Shown in pieces: positions 37,043-48,200 of a DNA stretch of 64,000 bases. The stretch is from Puffinus mauretanicus (lineage: Eukaryota; Chordata; Aves; Procellariiformes; Procellariidae). Numbering within the stretch: the first letter of the stretch is position 1; the number at the start of each line of letters is the position of its first letter. The stretch spans positions 1,922,001 to 1,986,000 of the forward strand of contig JAJKFH010000102.1 of NCBI GenBank assembly GCA_023333565.1. Reading direction: 5' to 3'. The translations under genes were made by a program, and so were the position numbers. The notes under the pieces were generated by a model. The model was given only the letters and a program-made list of their open reading frames with translations. It did not search any database and was not told the origin of the DNA.

Positions 37043-37972
37043 AGGGAGGAAAAATGAGAGAATTATTTTCATCATAGTGCAACAGATGTGCTGTGTCTTT
37101 CTAAACACTGGGTCATGTACAGCATAGAATTTAGGGGGAAAATATTGTCTGGGTGCTTGAGGTAGAAGAGGACTGCATATTTTGATTAGATTTTACTGCG
37201 ACCGAAACATACAGATTTTGCAACATCAAGATGTTTTAGAAATTCCTTTTTAGTTGCCAAGTTATTCATTTGAAGCAATAATATTCAAAAACCACCAAAT
37301 GTTTCATTTTAGCATCTTAAGCATTGAAATTTTACATTATTTTGATCTGAAATTACTTTCCATTTCATAATTCCTTTTTGGTTACATTTTGTTTTCAGTT
37401 TACAAAAAAGAAGGAAAAAATGTTTCCTAGCAGAAAGAATTAATGTTTCTTCAGATTTTCCTTACTTGAAATGAGGGGGAAAAAAAATAAAAAAGAGTAA
37501 AATTCCTTTTTTAATTAACCCAAAGGAACTGTTTATTTTGTACATTGAAATGGACTCAGACTCAATATGTCATTCTTTGTCTAGCTTTTCCTGTGAAAGG
37601 AGTCAGCTGGACAAGCAGTTTGGCCCAACCCTGCTGTATTTCTGCCATGAGCTTATCCCTTGAAACCTCCAAGGAATGGTTCCGGGGAATCCAGTAGCAC
37701 AAACCCATGCAGATCTTGGAGTCAATAACTGTAAAACACTACTGGTTAGGATCAGACTTGATTTTGATATCTTAGTTTACAGGGACTCTTACAGCGTTCT
37801 CTCCTCTAAAATACTTCCTCCTGGGAAGAAAGGTGCTGCAGATCTGTCTTTCCATTTGACCTTGGGGTGAGTTGTGGTTGGGTTTTGGGTTTTTTTGTCA
37901 TGTGTCCATGTGACCAGGAAGAAGCAGTAAAGGCCACCTTTTGTTTTCTTAATTGCAACTTCTATTAACTTC

Positions 37973-38000
37973 TGTTGAAGAATTTTTTTGCTTCAACAGC
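37973..38000. repeat. Small hairpin-forming inverted repeat
   Basis: The 9-base arms ctgttgaag and cttcaacag pair perfectly around a T-rich loop of about ten bases. With its short stem and no T run after it, it looks neither like a microRNA precursor nor a terminator. Confidence 0.5.
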
Positions 38001-38619
38001 CTTTACTTCCTTGGTGATGAGCCTTTGCAACATTTGCTTTCATAAATCCTGTTGCAGTTAGACGTGGCATATCCTGTATTCCCATCATGTCTTCAATCTG
38101 AGAATGCCAAAGCCCTTGATGTGTTTGGCTGCACAATATTCTAAATTGCATTTTCTCTTATTTTGTAGGGTCCATATGCATAGGTAATGTTTAGGGATGG
38201 AAATGAAATCCAGTTTTTTCTCATCCCTTAACTACAGGACAGTTCCTACACAGATGATGTAAACCAGCAGAGCTGCCACGCTTTCCGACTCTGCTGATGT
38301 AGAGATTTAGAAGGTTTTTAAGTCTTTTATCTGTCAGTTTCTTTGAATATTCAGAACAGTTTATCTCCTTTCCCGCTTTCTAGCCTCATGTTTTCATTGA
38401 TTTGGAAAATCTTCCCACTGTCATGTTTTGGTTGTTTTTGTTGCTTAGAAAAATGTGCTAATTTTAAAAGGTGATCAAAGCCTGCGGAATACAAACACCC
38501 CGTAACTGCCGAGATCTTGAGGGAGTTTTATTATTATTTTGCCTGTTACAGATGAACATCTAGGAAAAAAACCCCGACATCTTTATTTTTAGGCCTTGCT
38601 AATTCTCAGTCTTCTCTTA

Positions 38620-38860
38620 GTTGCGGGCTACCTGGCAACAGCTGATTGCCATGGCAACGCCGCGCTGATGAGTGAGGCTCAGCCTGCCTCTTCTGTCTGG
38701 GTCCTTCTGATAGATAGAGAGCTGCAGTAGCTTTATGGCCACTGAAGGGCACAAACCGACAGACGGCTTGCTCACGGGAGACGCTGCAGTGTTGCTGGGG
38801 ACCTCCTGCGTGCTGTAGAGGCGGAAGGAGAAGGAAGAAGGAACTTGTCGCCTGGGGTTC
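38620..38860. promoter_or_regulatory. CpG-richer island with two adjacent RFX X-box-like sites
   Basis: Two X-box-like motifs sit five bases apart: gctacctggcaac at 38627-38639 and attgccatggcaac at 38645-38658. The second differs at one position from the palindromic X-box GTTGCCATGGCAAC; both fit the GYNRCC/RGYAAC half-site pattern bound by RFX factors, which control ciliary and MHC-II genes. About 200 bases of CpG-containing sequence follow, unlike the AT-rich flanks. Two short ATG frames (20 codons from about 38669; 27 codons at 38735-38818, MATEGHKPTDG...) lie in it but have no recognisable homology. A distal enhancer or alternative promoter is plausible. Which strand would be transcribed is unknown. 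Confidence 0.4.
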
Positions 38861-39629
38861 AGATTTTTGTTGGGAAATGGAGAACTATTCCTGTCGAATT
38901 CATCTCCTCTTTTGAGTCACTATCCAGACTCTCGATGCGCTCATTATCTTTGTTGAGTTCACAACTGCAGTTGCACTGGCACCTGTTTGTGTTCCTTACT
39001 CTGCTTACTGAAAATGCTCTTTCTTGTACTGTTTCTGAATTTTTCTCTCAGCAGAGGCACCCAGCCCATGATGCTAGAACATGTCCTTATTACACTCAGA
39101 TGGTTCATGCCTGACATTGCAGACATCTGCAAGAGACCTGTGGTAGTTTTGTCACTGATGCTAGAGTTTTACCTGGGACTTTAGTGACGAGGTTGTAAGC
39201 CAGAGCAGAATTTTGACCATTTAATGTAATGAGGTTAAACTAGCACAACAGGAAAGACCTACTCGTCCTGTTGTAAATTAATGTAATACTTAATGCTAGC
39301 TCAGAGGTTAGATTTCTTATCATTGTTTGCATTTATTCCACTGAACACTCAAAACATAAAATTTACAGTTTTCTGGTTTCTGGGACTTGGCATGAAAGTT
39401 TGCTAGAGAAAGTTGTTAGACAAAGACCGTTCTCTCCCCTGGATGTTAGGACACATTTCTAGCTCTGCTACCAGCTTTGGATTGCTCCTACTTCCATATC
39501 TTGGTTTTAACTCAGTGGAATATGACTCAGGCCTGACTGCTCTTCTTTGCAAGGTTGAGGCAAATTAGAAGTAATTAGCCTCTTTGCATTTAAAAAAAGT
39601 TTTTACTGAAATTCTCCCCAATGTGGCTT

Positions 39630-41900
39630 GAGGAGGAGCAGGTGGTTCCTGCAGATTGCACAACAACTGGTTGCACAGCTGGTTTCCACAACAGAGATTC
39701 TGCTTTTATGACCATGGGATCCTCCTTGGGTATCCAAGACTGCTAAGGAGAGATGGGATCCACCTCACCGAGTGGATCAAAAGCATCTTTGCCAAGAGGC
39801 TGGCCAACTGGGTGAGAACTTATGAGGAGCGGCTGAGGGAACTGGGGTTGTTTAGTCTGGAGAAGAGGAGGCTGAGGGGAGACCTCATCGCGCTCTACAA
39901 CTACCTGAAAGGAGGTTGTAGCAAGGTGGGTGTTGGTCTCTTCTCCCCAAGTAACTGCTTGATAGGACAAGAGGAAATGGCCTCAAGTTCTAAGCCAGGA
40001 GGTTTAGATTGGACATTAAGGCTGCTACTGAAAGAGTGGTCAGGCCTTGGAACAGGCTGCCCAGGGAAGTGGTAGAGTCACCATCCCTGGAGGTATTTAA
40101 AAGACGTGTAGATGAGGCCCTTAGGGACATGGTGTAGTGGGCATGGTGTGTTGGATTGACGGTTGGACTCGATGATCTTAAAGGTCTTTTCCAACCTTAC
40201 TGATTCTATGATTCTATGATTCTAACTTTAAATTAGGAGTGATAGGGGAAAGGAATGATGACCCACAATCAAGTGAGGAAGTGGTGGACTGAGTTATTAA
40301 GCAAAGGGTGCAGGGTTTTGCAGACAGGAGAGAGCTCTTAATCCACAACACTGAAGGGGGCCCACATCAAGCAGCAGGGGAAAGCTTTCACACCTTTTCT
40401 GGGAAATCAGCATGACCCATCTTGAAGAGTCTGTCTGCTAATGCACGTAGTGTAGGGAACAGACAGGAGGAGTTAGGGGTCTGTGTGCAGTTTCAGGGCT
40501 ACGATCTCATCTGCATTGCAGACATGGTGGGATAGCTCACACAAAAGCAGCGTCGTAATGGATGCATACAAGCTCTTTAGGAAGGATGGGCCAGGACAGT
40601 AGGGGTGGACTTAGTTTTCATGCGAGGGAGTGCTGGGAATGCATGGAGCTCTGCCTTGGAGCTCTGCCTCTGATGAGCCAGCTGAGAGCTTATAGTTCAG
40701 GGTTATAGGGAAGCCCTATGTAGGTGACCTTGCAATAGGGGTCTGCTGCAGACCGTCTGATCAAGACTAAGGGGTTGATGAGATCTTCTTCAGACCATTG
40801 AAAGACGCTTCATGTTCAAAGGCTCTGGTCCTCATGTGGGACTTAAACCACCCTGATATCTGCTGGAAGGGCAATACAGGAGGCCACAAGCAATCCAGGA
40901 ATTTTCTGGAGTGCATCGGTGATAACTTATTGCCAGAGGTGATTGAGGAGCCGACACGAGGAGGACTCTCTGATGCACCTCATACTCGCAAAGCAGGAAG
41001 AACTGGTCAGGGATGTTAAAGTTGGGGGCTGCCTTGGCTGCAACAACCATGAGGTGGTAGAGTTCAGGATCCTGAGGGGGAGTAAGGCAAATAGCAGGAT
41101 CACAACCCTGGATTTCAGGAGAGCAGGCTTTGGTCTGGTCAGGGATCTTCTTGGAAAAATCCTATGAGAAACAGTCCTGGGGAGAAGCAGGGTCCAGGAG
41201 AGCTGGTTGGCTTTTTTCCCAAGAATCGCCTCCTCAAATCTTAAGAACAGTTGGTCTCAACATGCAGGAGATGGAAGGTGGCTGGAGGCATGCATGGATG
41301 AACACAGAGCTCCTGACAAAACTCAGATTTTAAAAAGGAAGTACACAATTAGTGGAAACAGGGTCAGGTAACCCAGGAAGACTACAGACGCACTGTCCAG
41401 GGATGAAGTGATGGGGTTAGGAAAACCAAAGTCCACCTGGAGTTGAAACCAGAGAGGGATGCGAAGGCAACAAGAAGTGCTTCTACAGGTAGATCAGCTG
41501 TAAAAGGAAGAGGACGGTAATTGTGGGCCTGCTGCCGAATATGGCGGGTGACCTGGTTACAAAGGAAGGAAAAGAACAAGGTACTTGATGCCCTTCTTTG
41601 CCTCAGTCTTTACTGGCAAGACAACCCTTCAGGAATCCCAAGCCCCTGAGACCGATGGGAAAGTCTGGAGTGATGAAGACTTACCCTTGGTAGGGGAGGA
41701 TCAGTTTAGGGAGCATGTGAACAAAATTCACACACACAAGTCCATGGGACCTGACGGGATGCACTCACAAGAGCTGAGGGAACTGCCTCTGTCGTTGTGA
41801 GACCGCTTTTGATTATTTTTGAAAAGTAATGGCAATAGGGGGGGTTCCTGAGGACTGGAATATGCTGTGGTTTTTTCCTCTGTCGTGTGAAAACAGAGGG
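39630..41900 (+). mobile_element. Long old CR1 LINE (ORF1 end plus ORF2 endonuclease and first RT part), interrupted by a younger CR1
   Basis: The outer element consists of 39630-39820 and 40224-41900. The first part encodes the end of CR1 ORF1, whose SGNH-esterase-like domain ends in a D-x-x-H block, here DGIH at codons from 39752 ([10 protein letters not shown], then [10 protein letters not shown]). After the nested insertion the ORF1 end and the spacer to ORF2 continue. Decayed ORF2 follows: endonuclease strings near 40440-40640, LNHPDICWKGNTGGHKQSR at about 40849, NNHEVVEFRIL (normally SDH) at about 41045, and the start of the reverse transcriptase, KSMGPDGMHSQELREL, at about 41740. Similarity fades near 41870, so the 3' half is missing. 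Frameshifts and stops make it dead. Most CR1 copies are 5'-truncated; this one keeps 5' regions and lost its 3' end, which suggests later deletion. Confidence 0.85.
39821..40223 (+). mobile_element. Younger CR1 LINE 3' end nested in the older CR1
   Basis: This roughly 400-base 5'-truncated CR1 starts at tatgaggagcggctgaggga and runs through gaagaggaggctgaggggag, ggtatttaaaagacgtgtag and cttaaaggtcttttccaacc to a tail of three attctatg-type units. It is flanked by the five bases aactt (39817-39821 and 40224-40228), which looks like a short target duplication or microhomology. Removing the insert restores ggtgag to aactttaaattagg, in the manner of CR1 ORF1 ends. The 139-codon frame at 39656-40075 is a chance fusion of the outer ORF1 end with the inner ORF2 C-terminus, not a gene. 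Confidence 0.85.
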
Positions 41901-44900
41901 GTGTACTAATCGTAACAATAGAAGAAAAAGTAAATTCCAGAATGCCCTCAAACTGGTAATCGGAAGCTGATTTTCTTTTGGTTTTCTGAAAATCTGAACC
42001 TACTAAACATTGTACTGCAAAACTAAATCAATGCTACCTACAGAAAAGCAGATTTTTTTCCCTGGGAAGTTTGCTCATTTCAAAACTTGATTTTCCTCAC
42101 AAAAGTTTCTGTGGGAACCAAAAGGCTACTCTAAACAGTCCTCATTTAAATAAAATATCTGCTTTTTTGCCATTCCTTTTGGGTTGATGTCAATGTAACT
42201 AAATTGATCAATAAAAAACGTGTCATGCAGTGCTTTGATGATGTTACTGCCTTTTTGAATGTGTAATGGAGCTATGAAGCAAGTTCTCTTCGAGCAAAGG
42301 GAGCAGCCCATGGCAGGTGAGCTAATGGTCAAACACAGTAGGTACTAATTGGCACAGTGCAGAGCCAGCACAAAGGCAGATCTAGGACACGGGCACCCTC
42401 CAAACACATTTATGAGGGCGAATGTCTCCCAGGGCCTGCTCTTAGAGCTCAGTGGGAGGCTTTGCCTTGTACTCATGAAATGAGTGATAGTAATGTCTTC
42501 TGGGTCCTGCTGAGTTTCCACCAGCATATTCAAATACTCAACTTCTTACCTTGGAAAGCAGCCATTTGGTACACTATTTTTGGCAGGTAGATCACTGATG
42601 TTTGCCTTGAAATTTCCCATCTTGAATCTGGATTTGTAGGTTTGGAATTTTTTTCTTTTTTTTCTTTTTCATTATTTGCATTTTCATGTCTTAGATTTTC
42701 TAAATGTTACTATTTGTTGGGTTCAGTAATACCGCTTTGAGGGTTTTGATAAATGTTTTTAAAATGTTTTTCATTTTTACCCAACAATGCCCAGATATAT
42801 GCTATTAAAACCCAGATATGCTTTCTGTCATGTCCCTTTGAGAGCCTGTAGTTGCCCATAAAAGCACTGATTGATATGCTCGTTTCCCTTATCTGTCAGT
42901 AGAATAGAATACTCTGTGACTGGTTTGGTATTTTAGTAACTGTCATCTCATACCTCTGTTAGCAGTAGTAAAATACCAAGTACTAATGCTCAATTCTGTA
43001 CTTGAACTTGACTGAAATTCCTGGGTTGGTGTAAACTAGAGAAGTAATGAATTTGTAGAATACATACCTTGATTTAGAAAATTTTGGGGATATCTCATTT
43101 CGACATTTTGGGGGGAATTTGAATGTGCATGTATATATACATTACAAGAAATGATGAGATCTAATATTTTTACCATTTACTTTGCTTTCTACACCATTCA
43201 TAATTAATTCATGGGCATGAAATGCTGTATTATGTTACATGTGAAATATGCATCTTCGAAGCAGCTGCACTTACTAATTTGGATTGAGTTTAAAAAAATT
43301 TGCTATAAAGCTACAGACAAAATTCTGATTGATACTCACTGATTGAGAGTATTATGTTTAGCATCAATGGGACTAAAACCAGTTTCTTGGTCTTGGTGGG
43401 CTCTGCATTGTTGAACCCTGTGAATTAAATGATATCCTAAATCAAGATAGTGACCTACTTATGGGAGATTATTTTTTAAATAAAACACAGAGTTATTGTA
43501 AGGTCCTTAGCTATGCGATATAGCAATCATTACAATCCCATGCCATCAGTAATTGATCTTTACTCTGAGTCTAGATTTCACTGCTAAATTACTGAGGTTC
43601 TCATGTAAGGATTTGTGGAAGTCATAATAAATAGGAATTTAAAAAGAATTTAATTACTACAAAAGAATTAAAAAGGTTCAATCAAATATTTATGAAGAGA
43701 TTCCTTTCCTTTTTGATCCAAAGGAGCTACTGGGTGGCCTTTGCAATCCTCAGTAATAGTTTTACGGTTTGTTGATCCTATTCAGGCCACTGGAAATGTT
43801 AAGGTTATCTTATGTTAAAGACATATTTTACACATTAGATACCTCCAAGATAATTGCATTTTAACACTTAAAAGCATGATTTTTGTTGCCTCTACTTCGG
43901 TTTCAGGCCTCCAGAAATCAGCTTAAGCCCTGAACACAAGGTTTGGGAACATGGGGAGTCTTTTCAGTATCTGTAGAAGTTGTCACTGGTAGCCTTAGAC
44001 AAACTTTGTAGCAGAAAAAATATGTCTCTCTTACTCTTAAGAGTGAGGGAGCTATCAGAAAGAATGCATAAACAAAAGAGAAACCTCTAATCACTCAAAT
44101 GCTCTTCCAGGATAAGAAGTTGGCTGCGCTGGGCTGCATTGTGTTCATAGTGATAAGATAGAGGATGACTGACACCTTCAGAAGATAGAGAGGAAAGGAT
44201 AGGTTGCTGTGAGCTTTGCAAGAGAAACTTCTTTTAAAGTTGAGATTATTCATACAGCCATCATTCTTTATTTTAGCACATAACTCAGTTTTGGGGAGAG
44301 ACTTTATGAATGTTCATGTGGGTTTTTTCTGGATATAATTACCCTGCTGACATAGTAAATGCTTTATTCTCTCAATAACATAATCTGTCCAACAAGCTGT
44401 CGGCAGGATGGAAGATGCTTTAGAATACATCCAAGCTACAAGTCTTTTTGCAATCATAGCATTGTTGCAGGTGGCTGCTTGTAGTTCATCATTCCTTTGG
44501 GAATAAAAGCCTTAAAAATTTTTAGAAAAATACAGTTATTACGAATAGGACTGTGTTGTCGAGGGGAAGGACCATTGTCCAGGTAGGCTTTTAGAAATGT
44601 ATTCAGAATTATAATTGTGGCTGAGCCACAGTTTGTTCTCTCTTGGCACCCCAGTTCTTGAAACTGGATGCTTGAAAAATAAATGCTGCTTCTCTCTCAT
44701 TTCTGTAGCCCTAACTACAGAGTTAGGAGCTTCCCCTGCCAGCCGCATGCAGCTTCCTACCAGTTCTTTCTGAATTCCGCTTTGTCCCGCTCTGTCTCTC
44801 TTACCCTTAAGCCTCTCACCATAGCTGGGATATAAATAAACCTTGCAAATATACAGCACTTCGAAACTGTGGGGAGCACTTTGGAGCGGAGAAGGGTATG

Positions 44901-47900
44901 GGAAAGTTTTGGGCAGAAACAGAACCTGAGGGGCATTTCAAGAGTAGCTTTGAGGGGTGTACCTATAGTTTTCTTTAACTTCCCATCAATTGCCTGTAAG
45001 CAACAAAAGCAGAAAACAAGGGTACATGGGGATTGATCTTTTTTATTCCTAATCCATTAAAGTCACTGGATGTGTAACTTGCCTAAAGAGAGAGCCAGTG
45101 GGCCTTTATGATTCACAATGCTAAAAAGAGGAATAAATACTGAAATTCTTTAGGAGAATGCATCTATGCAGCTCTTCATTGTAAATTACAATTATGGAGG
45201 AGAGCCTGAATCCTTTTATTTTTAACTGTGAAGGGTTGACAGTGTGTTATGTAACTTCAAAATATTGCCCTCCTGCTTTCCTTGAACATCTTACTTAAAA
45301 TCCAGGAACAAAAGCGTATGAAAAAGTGCTTTGCTGTGTTTTATCATCTGTATTGTGTGTTCTGTAAGCATCATCAGGCTGGACTGAATATGCAATGCTG
45401 TATACTGTTGCTATCACAGATGCATAGATGTATTTTTACAGTCAAAAATTTCCTCTTTCACAAGATATTTTCTTAGTGTTCATTACAGTGTTTTAAGACA
45501 TTAGTGCTCAGATCCTTTCAGTGCATTAGCAGAGCATTGTCATTCTTTTTTCTCATCAGATGAAATAATCGGTTATCTGAAATTGCATTACCTTCAGATA
45601 AAACAGGGAAGAACATGGGCTCAAGCTTTGACAATCAAGGCTTACTTTAGATAATGCAGTTAACCACTTGAAAGAGCAGAGTGAGACATCTGAGCCATTG
45701 CCACGTAGCAAACCAGCAGCAGACAGGACGATGTTTTTGACTTGTTCTACAAAACTGTGTGCCTATTTTAAGACAAAACCTAAGGCAAAGGTCAGTCTGC
45801 TTGTGATAAACTTTTGAGTTGACTTTGCATTAAGAGGTGAGAGAGAGATGAGAAGCTGTTAAGAAAAAATAAGAATGTTGAACTTTCATGAATTTTTAGA
45901 TTGTATATGGAGCCACAGATGTTTGTGGCACTCTACAGGCGAATAAAACCACAGGTCCTGCTACTGAGGAATTAAGACTACAGTGAAATGTTACACAGTA
46001 AGGGATGACAGTATTCACAGGGAGATTAGAAGAAAATGTTTTCACAAGAGTCAAGTATTTTGAAATGTGTTTATTACATACATTTTGACGTCTATCTAAT
46101 AAAATATCAAAGCAAAGCTATACTTAATACTATAAGTTTGTAACTGGTGTCCCAGAATGAGGGTTGAGCTGAAGGTCATTGATGGAAAGATGCCTGAAAA
46201 ATTTAGAGCCATCAGGCGTCTGAAGATGGAAAGATGAAAGACAGGATCTGGGAGAAAACTGCAAGCAATGGGAAGGGCATGGTAGAAAAAAAAATTTATT
46301 CTGCTCATCAGCAGCAAGTAAGACTCGGACTAACTATACGTCCCTGAAATTTTAATTCTGGTTGCCATCCCAACCTAAGGAAATGGATCTGTGTCTTGGC
46401 GCATAGTCCAAGGCTATTCAAAGACCCCATTCATTTCCACTCTCCCATGAAAAAGTGTCTATTTTCTCTCCCACTTTCTTGTGAGTGAAGGGATGATCTA
46501 TCATAAGGTGGTGGAAGTGACCAAGCAGTCAGCGGAGGGAAGTAAAGAGCAGGAGACAGCAATGATCTGGATTCAAGCAATGGATTGAGGGAGCATTTAG
46601 ACCATTTAGGCTCTATGGAAATAAGCAAATTAAGCACAGTGGGAGAATTTTCTAGTAATGGCCTACTCAGCTAATTGAATCACACAAACTTCAGAAAGCA
46701 CTGCTTTGGGGAAAATGTCCGTTTTCTTTCAGGCAACTTGTATCGGGGCTTTTCTCTATGGGCTATGGAGGTAAACATGCAGAATTTTGTTGGAGATGTT
46801 CAGTTGAGCCTTCTGTGAGTCTTATGACTAAAATGAACTTGCTACCTTTCCTTGTGAAACAGAAGGACAGAGAATGTTTTCCAAGAAAGTTTGAATTTTA
46901 CTTATTATCCAGGAACTGAAATAAACTCTGCTCATAGAAAAGAAAATCTTCTGCAGAGATCTGCTGTTTCCTAAGAAATATTCCTTCCTGTTTGATAACT
47001 GTAGCGTTGAATGTCTTAAAAGACTTCATGGTAATGTGTAGTTTGCATATATTTTTTTAATCCAAATGCATGAAGATCAAAGGTTGAATTCAAGGCATTT
47101 CTGCATGACTTGTAGAGCATTTGAACTTGGACAAGAAAGAGAGTGGGATTATCAATTGGCAGCATTTTATGTACCACTAAATTGTTAGTGTTTGTCATCT
47201 GCTTAGCAGTACCTCTATATTGAATTGAGAGATGGGGAATGGAGTAATGATTGCAATTAAAATTCTGAATTTAAGTGGACTTTGAAAGGCATTGGGGACA
47301 GGCTATCAGATGTAGTTTCGGCAAAATAAAGACATTCATCAGCTTTAGGGGGCTGCGGTTAAGATATGTGATTTTTCAGATAGGAGTGCTGAACTGGAAC
47401 AAAATAAAAACATTGTCATGGATGTGCTTTTTCCAAATGCATTTTGAACTCGGGAATCTTTTAATCTTGATTTTTTTTTTTTTTAATCAATCAGAGATGC
47501 TCCTGAAGATTTTAGGAATAAAACAATGTGTTTTGTTTCTTTGATAAACTTAATTTTCCAAGTTAATCATTTTAGCTATTTTAAAACCTATCTAAATACA
47601 TTTGGCATGTAAAATGACAGCTGGAATGCATATTGTGTGCTGCTGAGAGGTGTATTTCTTAACTAAGAATAACCAAAATCTACCAAATCCATTTTATTGC
47701 ATGATAACAAAGATAATCTCTAAGGAAGGTCAGTCCCTTCCCCCTCCATGTGCACAGGAAAATGCTATTTTTCTGGCTCAATCCCTATTTCCTTAATCAG
47801 TTTTGACTTGGTCGTTATTTAAACAGACACTTTACAAACTTCACATTGACTGAAGAGGGATCGAATAAAAATGTGGGAACTTGCCCCTGGAGGCTTCTTC

Positions 47901-48027
47901 ATGTAATTTAATAAAATGAAAGTATGTTTTTGGGAATAGGAGAGAATTCCATTGGAAGAGATGATGTGTTTTTGAAGTGAATAAAGTACAGTTAACTGTT
48001 ACAGAGTCATTCTCAACAACAGTTTGC
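41901..48027. other. AT-rich non-genic stretch
   Basis: No gene is visible. A string near 43310-43385 (caaaattctgattgatactc, then catcaatgggact) faintly resembles old palindromic amniote repeats. The minus-strand frame at 44539-44859 (106 codons) has no recognisable motif. Confidence 0.6.
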
Positions 48028-48200
48028 ATAATAATAAATAGTTTACACTTCTGTAGGTCCTTTCAGTCAAAAATCATGAAGTGCTTTATGAAAAAGGCCA
48101 CACATTATTATCCACACTTTGCAGATAAGAAATTGATTTAAATAGTATTTGAGGTGCAGATCGAAGGTCTCAAATGAAGCAAGCTATCCAAGTTCACAAA
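48028..48200 (-). repeat. MIR-like SINE core and tail
   Basis: As the complement of MIR this contains agtgctttatg (agcgctttac), acattattatccacactttg (attattatccccattttaca), cagataagaaattga (cagatgaggaaactga), gaggtgcaga (gaggcacaga) and caagttcac (caaggtcac) in the correct order. It is highly diverged, as expected for a very old amniote SINE. Confidence 0.6.

Larger units (their letters stand above)
27789..38600. other. Long AT-rich non-genic stretch
   Basis: Across nearly 11 kb I see no coding exon or RNA gene. The listed exceptions are a MIR-like SINE at 30176, a pyrimidine/CpG-rich block at 35905, a G14 run at 37029 and a small hairpin at 37973. Open frames of 60 to 90 codons are scattered at the rate expected for random AT-rich DNA. 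Confidence 0.55.

Noticed and set aside
43310..43385. Faint match to an old palindromic amniote repeat.
   Set aside because: Too few positions agree by eye to separate it from chance; a repeat-library search would be needed.
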